Positions 20,890-28,503 of a DNA stretch of 64,000 nt are shown here, in pieces. A program made the position numbers and the translations under genes. The notes under the pieces are model-generated. The model saw only the letters and a program-made list of their open reading frames with translations. It had not been told where the DNA came from and did no database searches. Positions within the stretch are counted from its first letter, which is position 1. Each line of letters opens with the position of its first letter. Source of the DNA: Ornithobacterium rhinotracheale (GTDB lineage Bacteria > Bacteroidota > Bacteroidia > Flavobacteriales > Weeksellaceae); assembly GCF_004088395.1 (NCBI RefSeq), contig NZ_CP035107.1, positions 1,627,001-1,691,000 of the forward strand, written 5' to 3'.

Positions 20890-20920
20890 TTGTAAGTTCA
20901 CCCATTTTTCAGTACATTTG
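20890..20920 (+). promoter_or_regulatory. Promoter of trxA
   Basis: TTG (20890-20892) is followed after 20 bases by TACATTTG (20913-20920), a full match to TAnnTTTG. It ends 16 bases before the trxA ATG, so the leader is short. Confidence 0.7.
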
Positions 20921-20936
20921 TAAAAAATAAAAGCTT

Positions 20937-21248
20937 ATGGCATTAGAAATTACAGACAACAATATCAACGAAGTCCTATCATCGGAACTACCCGTGATGG
21001 TGGATTTCTGGGCAGAATGGTGTGGCCCTTGCCGTATGATTGGCCCAATCGTAGATGAAATCAATCGCGAATTTGAAGGCAAAGCCGTTGTGGGCAAAGT
21101 GAATGTGGACAATAACCCAGACACCGCAGCACAATATGGTATTAGAAACATTCCTACCATTTTATTCTTTAAAGGCGGACAAGTTGTGGATAAAGTAGTA
21201 GGCGTGGTTCCGAAAGAGCAATTGGTACAAAAATTACAATCCCTATAA
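20937..21248 (+). CDS. trxA: Thioredoxin
   Basis: A cytoplasmic dithiol-disulfide oxidoreductase of 103 residues. The active site [13 protein letters not shown] (Cys30 and Cys33 in WCGPC) and the cis-Pro loop RNIPTILFF are both present. The order of beta strands and the Gly-rich C-terminal [13 protein letters not shown] are standard. The length is normal for TrxA, and there is no signal peptide. It is a single-gene unit with a clear promoter immediately upstream, followed by the tRNA-Asp promoter. Confidence 0.97.
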   Translation: MALEITDNNINEVLSSELPVMVDFWAEWCGPCRMIGPIVDEINREFEGKAVVGKVNVDNNPDTAAQYGIRNIPTILFFKGGQVVDKVVGVVPKEQLVQKLQSL

Positions 21249-21266
21249 TTTTTTATAAAAAATTAT

Positions 21267-21296
21267 TTGGCGATTAAAAAATAATTCTTATCTTTG
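21267..21296 (+). promoter_or_regulatory. Promoter of the tRNA-Asp pair
   Basis: TTG (21267-21269), 19 bases, then TATCTTTG (21289-21296) is a textbook Bacteroidota promoter. The first tRNA begins 57 bases downstream of the -7 box. Confidence 0.7.
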
Positions 21297-21353
21297 CAAC
21301 CGCTTTGAGAAAGAAAAGAAGTTCTTTGAAGCGTTATTTTAAGAGTTTTTTTA

Positions 21354-21427
21354 GATTCGGTAGTTCAGTTGGTTAGAATACCTGCCTGTCACGCAGGTGG
21401 TCGCGGGTTCGAGTCCCGTCCGGATCG
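21354..21427 (+). tRNA. tRNA-Asp (anticodon GTC), copy 1
   Basis: 74 nucleotides. The acceptor stem is GATTCGG with CCGGATC (one T-G wobble) plus discriminator G. The anticodon arm is CCTGC-CTGTCAC-GCAGG with anticodon GTC, and the T loop is TTCGAGT. The CCA end is not encoded. It is identical to copy 2. Confidence 0.97.
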
Positions 21428-21467
21428 CAAAAGTGGTTTACTTAACACTTAAAAAATTAAAGTAAAA

Positions 21468-21541
21468 GATTCGGTAGTTCAGTTGGTTAGAATACCTGCC
21501 TGTCACGCAGGTGGTCGCGGGTTCGAGTCCCGTCCGGATCG
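21468..21541 (+). tRNA. tRNA-Asp (anticodon GTC), copy 2
   Basis: Identical in all 74 positions to copy 1, which lies 40 bases upstream, so this is a tandem duplication. The anticodon is GTC and CCA is not encoded. It is followed directly by a terminator hairpin. Confidence 0.97.
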
Positions 21542-21544
21542 CAG

Positions 21545-21576
21545 AAAAAAGGATATCGTTTTTGGTATCCTTTTTT
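21545..21576 (+). terminator. Terminator of the tRNA-Asp unit
   Basis: AAAAAAGGATA (21545-21555) pairs with TATCCTTTTTT (21566-21576), and a T run follows. It begins three bases after the second tRNA. Confidence 0.85.
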
Positions 21577-21600
21577 TATTTTAAACATTTTTGGATACAA

Positions 21601-21630
21601 AAAAGCCTTATCCACAAAGATAAGGCTTTT
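21601..21630 (-). terminator. Terminator of the arsC-to-PPIase operon
   Basis: AAAAGCCTTATC (21601-21612) and GATAAGGCTTTT (21619-21630) make a 12-bp stem with a 6-base loop. On the minus strand it follows the last gene of the operon by 20 bases and ends in a T run. Confidence 0.88.
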
Positions 21631-21650
21631 TCTGAATTTTTGTTTTTCTA

Positions 21651-22736
21651 TTATTTGTCCAAAACTTCCATATCAAAATATAATGTAGCATTAGGGGGCA
21701 CCACACCTCCTGCTCCCTGAGCTCCGTAGCCTAATTGTGGCGGAATGATTAAGAACACTTTGCTTCCTCTGTTGAACATTGTAAGCGCCTCCATCCAGCC
21801 TTGGATTAAGCCTGTGATCCCTACATCTATGTTCAGTGGCTGATTTCTATCCAGAGAGGAATCAAGTTTTCGGCCATCGGCGAGGCGTAGCGTGTAGTGC
21901 ACATCTATGTTATCGCCTTTTTTAGGTTTTTCTCCCTTGCCTTCTTCTATGATTACATATTTCAATCCGCTTGGGGTAGATTCAGCTTTTGTGCTTAAGT
22001 CTTTTATTCTTTGTACTTCTTTTTTCATTTCTTCTTCTCTTTTTCTTTTGGCCTCTTCTAGTTTAGCTTGGTGATCAGCTTTAGCTTTTCCAAATGCTTT
22101 ATTGGCATCATATTTTTTGTAGGCGTCTCCTTTACGCACGATTGCTACCTTGTTGATTTTGATGTCTTCTTTCGGCTTGTCTTGTGCGTTTTTCTCTACA
22201 TTGGCTATGCTATCGATTACATCTAAACCTTTTATCACTTGCCCAAAGATAGTGTGCCTGCCATCTAACCATGGCGTAGGCACCTCAGTGATAAAGAACT
22301 GACTACCATTGGTGTTAGGCCCTGCATTTGCCATAGAAAGCACACCTTTTTTATCGTGTTTTAAGTCATTGTCTACTTCATCTTCGAAATCGTATCCAGG
22401 ACCTCCCACACCAGTACCTTGTGGGTCTCCCCCTTGAATCATAAAATCTTTGATTACTCGGTGGAAAATCAATCCGTCGTAATACGGAACGCCTTTTTTC
22501 TTGGCTTTATTTTCTTTTACGCCTTCTGCCAAACCGATAAAGTTTGCCACTGTCATAGGCGCTTCTTGCTCGTATAATTTAATTAGCATGTCGCCCTTAG
22601 AGGTTTCCATGTTGGCATATAAACCATCGTCTAAATTTTTAAATTCTTCTTTACTCATAAATTTTGGAATTGAGGTACACCTTGTGAGGAATAAGCCCGC
22701 AAGGCATACTATTAAAATTGTTTTTAAATTTTTCAC
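21651..22736 (-). CDS. Dual-domain peptidyl-prolyl isomerase: cyclophilin + FKBP, exported
   Basis: A 361-residue prolyl isomerase that joins two unrelated catalytic families. Residues 38 to about 200 are a cyclophilin domain ([37 protein letters not shown]). A charged helical linker (about 210-245) follows, and residues 250-361 form an FKBP domain ([36 protein letters not shown]). The N-terminus is a hydrophobic export signal ending in FLTRC; Arg before the Cys is atypical for a lipobox, so lipidation is uncertain. The start is GTG, overlapping the gldI stop as GTGA. It is last in its operon. Such fusions are known in Flavobacteriaceae. A periplasmic or surface folding role is inferred. Confidence 0.92.
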   Translation of the reverse strand: MKNLKTILIVCLAGLFLTRCTSIPKFMSKEEFKNLDDGLYANMETSKGDMLIKLYEQEAPMTVANFIGLAEGVKENKAKKKGVPYYDGLIFHRVIKDFMIQGGDPQGTGVGGPGYDFEDEVDNDLKHDKKGVLSMANAGPNTNGSQFFITEVPTPWLDGRHTIFGQVIKGLDVIDSIANVEKNAQDKPKEDIKINKVAIVRKGDAYKKYDANKAFGKAKADHQAKLEEAKRKREEEMKKEVQRIKDLSTKAESTPSGLKYVIIEEGKGEKPKKGDNIDVHYTLRLADGRKLDSSLDRNQPLNIDVGITGLIQGWMEALTMFNRGSKVFLIIPPQLGYGAQGAGGVVPPNATLYFDMEVLDK

Positions 22737-23263
22737 TTATTTTTATTTTCAATTAATTCTATTTCTATAACTAAAGGCTCATTGGCTCCAATTTTATTGC
22801 CATCTCCGTTGGCACCATACGCCAAAGATGAAGGCAAAAGCAGGGCAGCCTTTTCGCCCGCGTTCATTCTTTTCAAGGCATATTCTATGCCAATTAGCAT
22901 TTCTGCCTTGCCCATTACTTGCTTTTTTTTGCCAATTTCCGAAGCAGAATACAGCACACTGTCCTGCAAATCTTTTATGACATAGGTATAAACAATTGTA
23001 TCGTTGTCTTGAGTATTTTTTTCGCCCAACTGCGTTTTCGTCATTTTAAAACCTGATTGTGTATTCACAAATTCCTGGGAGGGATGCGCTTGCATGTAGG
23101 CTTCAAAATATTGATTTTCTAAGTTTCTTAAATCACGATTAAATTGCTTAGAATATTCCATAAATCCGCCTTTTTTGTATTGAGACGGATATTGTGGCGG
23201 GTTGTGCGTGCAAGCCCCCAAGGCGATTAGGCTAAGCCAAAGTATTTTTGAGTTTTTCAGCAT
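22733..23263 (-). CDS. gldI: GldI-like FKBP-type peptidyl-prolyl isomerase lipoprotein
   Basis: A 176-residue lipoprotein: signal peptide and lipobox [10 protein letters not shown] with Cys18, then a short linker and an FKBP domain ([55 protein letters not shown]). Sequence and neighbourhood (directly after nrnA) match GldI, the gliding-motility lipoprotein of Flavobacterium. No other gld gene is in view, and gldI-like genes also occur in non-gliding members, so a motility role is not implied. Its start overlaps the nrnA 3' end by 32 bases and its stop overlaps the downstream isomerase by four. Confidence 0.88.
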   Translation of the reverse strand: MLKNSKILWLSLIALGACTHNPPQYPSQYKKGGFMEYSKQFNRDLRNLENQYFEAYMQAHPSQEFVNTQSGFKMTKTQLGEKNTQDNDTIVYTYVIKDLQDSVLYSASEIGKKKQVMGKAEMLIGIEYALKRMNAGEKAALLLPSSLAYGANGDGNKIGANEPLVIEIELIENKNK

Positions 23264-24257
23264 AATTAGGCAACAAATCTATGAATTTTTTTGCAGTTTC
23301 TTCTAGGCTAAGCTCCGAGCGCCCCCCTGCTGCGTTGATATGACCGCCCCCGCTAAAATGCGTGCGTGCCAATTCGCTTACATCAAAATCTTCTTTAGAC
23401 CTAAATGAAATTTTGACAAAATCCTTTTGTGTGTCTTCTGCCATAAAGACAGAAAATACATAGCCTTTTAAATTTAAACCATAATTTACAAAAGCATCGG
23501 TATCGCCTTTCTGGAATCCATTGCTGAGCAATTCCTCTCGGCTTAAAGTGAAAAGTGCCGTTTTGTACTCGGGAAACAATTGCATATTGTCTAAAAATCG
23601 ACTGAGCAATTTGAAACGAGCTTCGGTGGCGGTGTCAAAAATTTCGTCTTGAATTTTATATGGCAAGGCTCCTTTGCGCACCAATTGTGCCGCAACTTCC
23701 AAGGTAGAGGCCTTTACCGATGGAAACCTAAAATTCCCTGTATCCGTGAGCAGCCCCGTATACAGGCAGGTGGCGGCATCAGCATCTATGTAGGGCGCCC
23801 ACCCCATCTGCTCGGCGAGGTGGTATATCATCTCGCAGGTAGCGGGCATCTCGGTATCGGAGTACACCAAATCAAATTGCTCGGGCTGCTGGTGGTGGTC
23901 GATTAAGATTTTAAACGCCTTCGCCTTCTTCACCGCGGGGCCCAGAGGCTCTATCCTATCGATGGTATTAAAATCTAGTAGAAAGATGATTTCTGCATTT
24001 TTAATTTTAATCTCAGCCCCTTGCGAATTGAATTCTGCATTAAACACCGTTTTGGAATGAGGCATAAATTTGAGAAACTTCGGGAAATCATTTGGGCTCA
24101 CGACTTCTGCCTTGTGTCCCATTTTGATTAAAATTTGAGCCAAGGCTACCGTGGATCCAATGGCATCGCCATCGGGATTCTTGTGCGGAATCACTACGAT
24201 TTTTTTAGGCGTTTGGAGTATTTTTTTAAGTTCTTGTATCTGAGATTCTGTAAACAT
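23232..24257 (-). CDS. nrnA: DHH-DHHA1 phosphoesterase, NrnA-like (oligoribonuclease / pAp phosphatase)
   Basis: This family degrades 2-5 nucleotide RNA remnants and dephosphorylates pAp to AMP in the cytoplasm. The 341 residues show the DHH domain motifs PHKNPDGDAIGS (metal-binding Asp residues), LLDFNTIDRI, the eponymous DHH in LIDHHQQP and YTGLLTDTGNFRFPS. The DHHA1 domain ends with ARTHFSGGGHINAAGG. All catalytic residues are present. It lies 6 bases after the LtaS-like gene and overlaps gldI by 32 bases. With cysC making PAPS at the far end of the window, pAp removal would be physiologically useful, but no direct link is shown. Confidence 0.93.
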   Translation of the reverse strand: MFTESQIQELKKILQTPKKIVVIPHKNPDGDAIGSTVALAQILIKMGHKAEVVSPNDFPKFLKFMPHSKTVFNAEFNSQGAEIKIKNAEIIFLLDFNTIDRIEPLGPAVKKAKAFKILIDHHQQPEQFDLVYSDTEMPATCEMIYHLAEQMGWAPYIDADAATCLYTGLLTDTGNFRFPSVKASTLEVAAQLVRKGALPYKIQDEIFDTATEARFKLLSRFLDNMQLFPEYKTALFTLSREELLSNGFQKGDTDAFVNYGLNLKGYVFSVFMAEDTQKDFVKISFRSKEDFDVSELARTHFSGGGHINAAGGRSELSLEETAKKFIDLLPNYAEKLKNTLA

Positions 24258-24263
24258 GTTTTT

Positions 24264-26225
24264 TTAATTTTTGACTTTCATTTTGCCATTTCTAAATCGC
24301 TCACTTGCCGTTTGATAATAGCTTATCGTGAGATTTAAAAGACTATCTACGGACTTTTTCAATTCTATGAGATTGGTATTTTTGGCATCCCAAAGATATT
24401 GATTGTATTTTTTTCTGTCGTTTAATTCGGTAAAAATATTATTTTTTAACAATCCGAGCGTTCTGTAATTTCCGATTAATGCTCGCTCATCTTCTTTATT
24501 AAATTCAAAAACATTTTCGCCATAAAACTGGGAATCATAGCCCCAGCCTAAATATCCGAAAAGTGTAGGCATCAAATCTATTTGAGAACAAAGTCTGTCT
24601 TCTTTTTTCTCCAGTCCTGCATTGTAGATAAAAGCCGGAATGTGGTGTTTCTCGACATTGATTTCCCACTTGCCTGCACTACTCGCGCAGTGATCTGCCA
24701 CGATAACAAAAATCGTGTTTTTGAACCATTTTTCTTTTTGTGCTTGTTTTATGAATTTTTCCAAGGCATAATCGGTGTAGCGCACCACGCTCTCACGCTC
24801 TCCTTGTGGCATATCTACCGCTCCTTCTGGGAAAGAATAGGGTTTATGATTGGAAGTGGTCATAATAAATTGAAAAAATGGCTTATTCTGGGCATAAGAT
24901 TTCTGTGCATATTTCAGCGATTGCTTGTAAATATCCTCATCAGCAATGCCCCATGCGTTTTCAAAAGTCACCTCATCGTCTTCTATATTAAATCTTTGCG
25001 TCTTGATATCATCAGACAAAGGGTTTCCGCGATTTCTATCCACTATATCAAAACCTTGTCCGCCAAAAAATGTATTCATATTATCGAAATAACCATCGCC
25101 TCCATAAATGAATTTTAAGTTATAATTTTTATTCTTTAAAACCGTAGCGATAGAGAAAAGGCTATCGTTGTTCAATCTTCTCACAATGCTATTGCCTGGC
25201 GTAGGTGGCACGCACAAGGTTAAAGCCTCCATGCCACGCACAGTACGCGTGCCTGTCGCATACAAATTCGTAAAAAATATACTTTTGCTTGATAAAGAAT
25301 CTAAAAACGGGGTAAGCTTTTCTTTATTCCCAAAAACTCCTAAGAAATCTGCACTTAAACTTTCAATCGTAACCATAATAATGTTAGGCGTTTTCAGCGT
25401 GTCGCTAATGGCTGGAACGACTCTTTCAATATTATTAAATTCGGAATTTGTGTATTTTTCTCCGTTCTGTAATAAGTTTTGCTTCAAAATAGAATATGCC
25501 TCTTTATCATCAAGTTGCATATAAAACTTACTGTAATCTAGCTCATTAGCTCTATATGCTGCAAAAATAGAATATACGCCATTTTTGCTTAATTCGCTCT
25601 CATAAGTATTTTGGCTCCATTCGGCATCGGTATTTTTTACTGAAAAAATGTAAATAGTAGCGACCAGAAAATATCCTACAACCACCCATAAACGGCTTAA
25701 AAATTTAGTTTTTTGATTAAATGTATTGTATAAACTTTTAGTCTTATAATAAATGAAAAATAAAACCAAAATAAATAATACTAGCCCTCCTACTAAAAAC
25801 GGAATCGGATAAGATTGATTGATGTTTTCTACAACTTCGTAAGTATAAATTAAGTAATCTACTGCAATGAAATTAAATCTTACATTAAACTCATCCCAAA
25901 ACGGAAATTCTGCGGCAATGGCAAATAGACTTATAAAAAGCATAATGCCCATGATAAAGAAAGTGAGCACACGATCTATTATGCTACCTATGAACCTTGA
26001 AGGGAAAAACAACAGATAAACTAAATAAAATAAACTAAAAAATACGACTGAACCAATGTCAAAAAATAGCCCGTATCCAAATATTTTTAATAGATTAATA
26101 ATTGAAAAATCTATACTATTAAAACTTAAAATATAGAAAATTAAACGAGTTAAGAAACAAAGTAGCAAAAAAGTGATTTGAAATGAAGATAAAAGGCTAA
26201 ATCTGGATTTCAGTATATTTTTCAT
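24264..26225 (-). CDS. LtaS-like membrane sulfatase/phosphoglycerol transferase family protein (copy 1)
   Basis: Alkaline-phosphatase-superfamily membrane enzyme of 653 residues. About five N-terminal membrane helices (residues 10-190) are followed by a periplasmic sulfatase-fold domain with the metal site IIMVTIESLSADFLG near 280, the nucleophile loop region ATGTRTVRGMEALT, FIYGGDGYFDNM and IVADHCASSAG near 530. In Gram-positives relatives polymerise lipoteichoic acid. In Bacteroidota they more likely modify lipid A or other envelope lipids, and the substrate is unknown. I choose ATG 26225 because it makes an ATGA overlap with dgkA; an ATG three codons earlier (26234) is possible. dgkA next door would recycle diacylglycerol released by such a transferase. 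Confidence 0.88.
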   Translation of the reverse strand: MKNILKSRFSLLSSFQITFLLLCFLTRLIFYILSFNSIDFSIINLLKIFGYGLFFDIGSVVFFSLFYLVYLLFFPSRFIGSIIDRVLTFFIMGIMLFISLFAIAAEFPFWDEFNVRFNFIAVDYLIYTYEVVENINQSYPIPFLVGGLVLFILVLFFIYYKTKSLYNTFNQKTKFLSRLWVVVGYFLVATIYIFSVKNTDAEWSQNTYESELSKNGVYSIFAAYRANELDYSKFYMQLDDKEAYSILKQNLLQNGEKYTNSEFNNIERVVPAISDTLKTPNIIMVTIESLSADFLGVFGNKEKLTPFLDSLSSKSIFFTNLYATGTRTVRGMEALTLCVPPTPGNSIVRRLNNDSLFSIATVLKNKNYNLKFIYGGDGYFDNMNTFFGGQGFDIVDRNRGNPLSDDIKTQRFNIEDDEVTFENAWGIADEDIYKQSLKYAQKSYAQNKPFFQFIMTTSNHKPYSFPEGAVDMPQGERESVVRYTDYALEKFIKQAQKEKWFKNTIFVIVADHCASSAGKWEINVEKHHIPAFIYNAGLEKKEDRLCSQIDLMPTLFGYLGWGYDSQFYGENVFEFNKEDERALIGNYRTLGLLKNNIFTELNDRKKYNQYLWDAKNTNLIELKKSVDSLLNLTISYYQTASERFRNGKMKVKN

Positions 26226-26587
26226 AAAGCGCATATATAAGGGTAATAAATTAATACTCCGATTACTAAACTGATAAGTACAGCAAAACCCGATGCGCCC
26301 GCCGAAACATCTTTTATGAAACCTATCTTGTGATGAAAATCTGGATGCACAAAATCACATAGTTTTTCTATTGCTGTGTTTAAACTTTCTGCCGTTAAAA
26401 TCAAAGCTAAACAAAAAAACTGAATCGCCCACTCTATGCGACTAATTCCGAAATAAAAACCTAGAAATATGAGCGGGGTAAATAGTATGATTTGTGAAAT
26501 AATAGCATCCTCTGTCGAAATAAGTTTCCACATGCCTATGAATACATATTTTACGCTTTTTATGCGCCCCCCTACAAATTTTTTCAT
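26222..26587 (-). CDS. dgkA: Diacylglycerol kinase, DgkA family
   Basis: A small integral membrane kinase of 121 residues with three predicted helices (about 32-50, 52-67 and 95-117). It carries the family motif ALILTAESLNTAIEKLCD and a conserved Glu on the first helix side (STEDA). Prokaryotic DgkA phosphorylates diacylglycerol, or undecaprenol in some bacteria, to return lipid to phospholipid synthesis. It overlaps the APC permease and the LtaS-like gene by four bases each (ATGA), so it is tightly coupled to the latter. That fits recycling diacylglycerol produced when phosphoglycerol is taken from phosphatidylglycerol. Confidence 0.93.
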   Translation of the reverse strand: MKKFVGGRIKSVKYVFIGMWKLISTEDAIISQIILFTPLIFLGFYFGISRIEWAIQFFCLALILTAESLNTAIEKLCDFVHPDFHHKIGFIKDVSAGASGFAVLISLVIGVLIYYPYICAL

Positions 26588-27858
26588 TTTTTATATTTTT
26601 TATACACCCACTCTACTAGAAAACAAAATAAGATAATCCCTGCCGAAACATAAATTCCTAGTTTATTTTCTTTCCATTGTTGATTAACTAAAACTACAAA
26701 TGCTATAACACTTAATATTGTCCCCAAAAGTGGAATGATTCTGACTGAATTTGTGCTTCTATAGCACTTTAGATTAACTAAATTTACTATGCCAAAAATA
26801 AGAATAAAACCAAGACTTCCCGCCGTAGATATGCTTTCTAAATCGAGCGTGTTTACTAAAACAAAGGTAGAAACTGCCGTAATCATAAGCCCTATGGGTT
26901 GTCCCCATAATTGCCCCAGAAAATGATGCGGAAGCTCTTTATCCTCTGCTATTTCATAGTTTACTTGGCTCCCACCATATAATGAGGCATTAATCGCTGA
27001 AAAAGTGGAAATTAATGCCGCAATGGTGATGATCGTGAACCCCACTTGACCGAGCATAGGTTTGGCCGCTTCTGCCAGCACATAATCTTGGGCTTTGGCG
27101 ATTTCGGTGAAAGGTAAAGAACCCACCGTAACATAAGCAATTAAGATATATAAAAGAATTACAAAAATCACCGAGATGTAATAAGCTCGTGATACATTTT
27201 TTTCTGGATTTACTAAATCGGGCACTGCATTGGCAATGAGCTCAAATCCTTCGTACGCCACAAAAATCACCATTCCGCCCGCAAAAAGCTTTACGGAAGA
27301 TTCCCAATGAGACACCGAAAGTTGCGAAATGTACTGACCATCCATCAAGCCATAGCCACCGATGGCTACGAAGGCTAATAGTATTATTAATTTGATAATC
27401 ACAGCATAGGACTCTATTTTCCCTACAACTGCAATGCTGTAATAATTGATAATGGTAGCAAATAAAATAATGAAGCTTGCAAATAAATGAAAATCAAGTT
27501 TTTTATCGCCCATGATTTCCCACAAGTTTGGGGCATATGAGCCAAATGCCGATGCATAGAGCGATAGCATAATAATGTAGCTTAACCACAATAAATTATT
27601 TATCGCTCCACTGAAAACCGTTACACCAAATCCTTGATTTACAAATCTTACAGTTCCTCCACGATCGGGATAAGTTTGCGAAAGCTTGGCATAGCTATAT
27701 GATGTAATCAAAGCTAAAATTCCCGCAAACATAAATGCTACGGGGGTACCTCCTTTTGCCAAAGAAACGGCTAATCCAAGCACGGCAAAAATACCGCCAC
27801 CCACCATTCCTCCAATTCCAATGGAAATTGCCTCTTTTAAACCTATTTTCTTTTGCAT
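26584..27858 (-). CDS. APC-superfamily amino acid permease
   Basis: A secondary transporter of 424 residues with about 12 membrane helices. The first helix carries the APC substrate-binding turn IGIGGMVGGGIFAVLGLA, and helix 6 has VAYEGFELIANAVPDL. The Gly-rich unwound segments are typical of amino acid/polyamine permeases. The substrate cannot be inferred. It starts three bases after the ArsC-like gene and overlaps dgkA by four bases, so it belongs to the operon ending at 21601. There is no periplasmic extension or fused domain. Confidence 0.9.
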   Translation of the reverse strand: MQKKIGLKEAISIGIGGMVGGGIFAVLGLAVSLAKGGTPVAFMFAGILALITSYSYAKLSQTYPDRGGTVRFVNQGFGVTVFSGAINNLLWLSYIIMLSLYASAFGSYAPNLWEIMGDKKLDFHLFASFIILFATIINYYSIAVVGKIESYAVIIKLIILLAFVAIGGYGLMDGQYISQLSVSHWESSVKLFAGGMVIFVAYEGFELIANAVPDLVNPEKNVSRAYYISVIFVILLYILIAYVTVGSLPFTEIAKAQDYVLAEAAKPMLGQVGFTIITIAALISTFSAINASLYGGSQVNYEIAEDKELPHHFLGQLWGQPIGLMITAVSTFVLVNTLDLESISTAGSLGFILIFGIVNLVNLKCYRSTNSVRIIPLLGTILSVIAFVVLVNQQWKENKLGIYVSAGIILFCFLVEWVYKKYKK

Positions 27859-27861
27859 TCT

Positions 27862-28206
27862 TTAGTCTAAAATTTCATCAATTTTTTCGGTAGGACGAGC
27901 CACAACAGCTCTGTCTCCATTTATTACGATAGGGCGTTCGAGTAATTTTGGATTTTCTACAATAACCGAAATAATCTGCTCATCTGTTAAATCTTTTCCT
28001 TTGTAGTTTTCTTTCCAAATATCTTCGTTGGTTCGCACCAAATCTATGGGCTTTAATCCTGTTTTAGCTAAAATATCTTTAATTTGATTTTCGGATATTT
28101 TTTCGTCTAAATATTTATAGATTTCAAATTTTTGGTTTTTATTCTCTAAATACTGTAATGCCGCACGACTTTTGCTACATCTGGGATTGTGAAACACTTT
28201 GATCAT
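27862..28206 (-). CDS. ArsC-family reductase-like protein (glutaredoxin-type arsenate reductase)
   Basis: 114 residues with the ArsC/Spx thioredoxin fold: IKVFHNPRCSKSRAALQYL with the single catalytic Cys in NPRCSKSR, then LKPIDLVRTNEDIWK and the closing RPIVINGDRAVVARP with the conserved arginines. All three Arg-containing motifs of glutaredoxin-coupled arsenate reductases are present, but there are no ars genes nearby, so arsenate as substrate is only a possibility. The ATG at 28206 is preferred over a TTG at 28215. It is the first gene of a seven-gene minus-strand operon. Confidence 0.88.
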   Translation of the reverse strand: MIKVFHNPRCSKSRAALQYLENKNQKFEIYKYLDEKISENQIKDILAKTGLKPIDLVRTNEDIWKENYKGKDLTDEQIISVIVENPKLLERPIVINGDRAVVARPTEKIDEILD

Positions 28207-28279
28207 CTTGAACAATTAATTTTTTAACTTTAAATCCTCAAATTAAATAAATTTATCTTTGTTTCGCAAAATATTCTTC

Positions 28280-28490
28280 TCAAATTTGTTTCCTCGATGA
28301 TAAACTTGAAATTTCTGTTACTTCAATTGTTGGCTCTTCTGTGCCTCCAACTGTATAAATTTTATTGTCTTTATAAGTTATTTTAGTTTTTTAAGCCCTA
28401 TCAATGCTCCATCTTCTAAAGTAAGCCCGATAAAACCCAAAAACTCATTAAAAATTTCTTTATAAAACTTAAAGTTATTTATTTTTGCGT
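28280..28490 (-). pseudogene. Decayed fragment of an unidentified gene upstream of the ArsC-like gene
   Basis: On the minus strand two frames join into one plausible peptide. The first (about 28490 to 28385) includes FYKEIFNEFLGFIGLTLEDG and then ALIGLKK. The second (28384 to the stop at 28280-28282) includes ITYKDNKIYTVGG and TEEPTIEVTEISS. The shift falls at an A6 run (T6 at 28387-28392 on the plus strand). No start codon is seen, and the upstream end runs into the promoter of the next gene. I do not recognise the family. It explains most of the 285-base gap. It could also be chance coding-like sequence. Confidence 0.4.
28480..28487 (+). promoter_or_regulatory. Possible -7 box of the second LtaS-like gene
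   Basis: TATTTTTG at 28480-28487 fits TAnnTTTG and lies 16 bases before the ATG at 28504. No clear TTG is present at the usual distance upstream. Confidence 0.4.
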
Positions 28491-28503
28491 TAAAATTAAA
28501 TTG

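Noticed and set aside
21354-21541. Tandem tRNA-Asp pair as an integration hot spot
   Set aside because: No integrase, att-like duplication or foreign DNA is present next to the tRNA genes.
27862-28206. Arsenic resistance locus
   Set aside because: Only the ArsC-fold protein is present; no arsR, arsB or acr3 gene lies near it.
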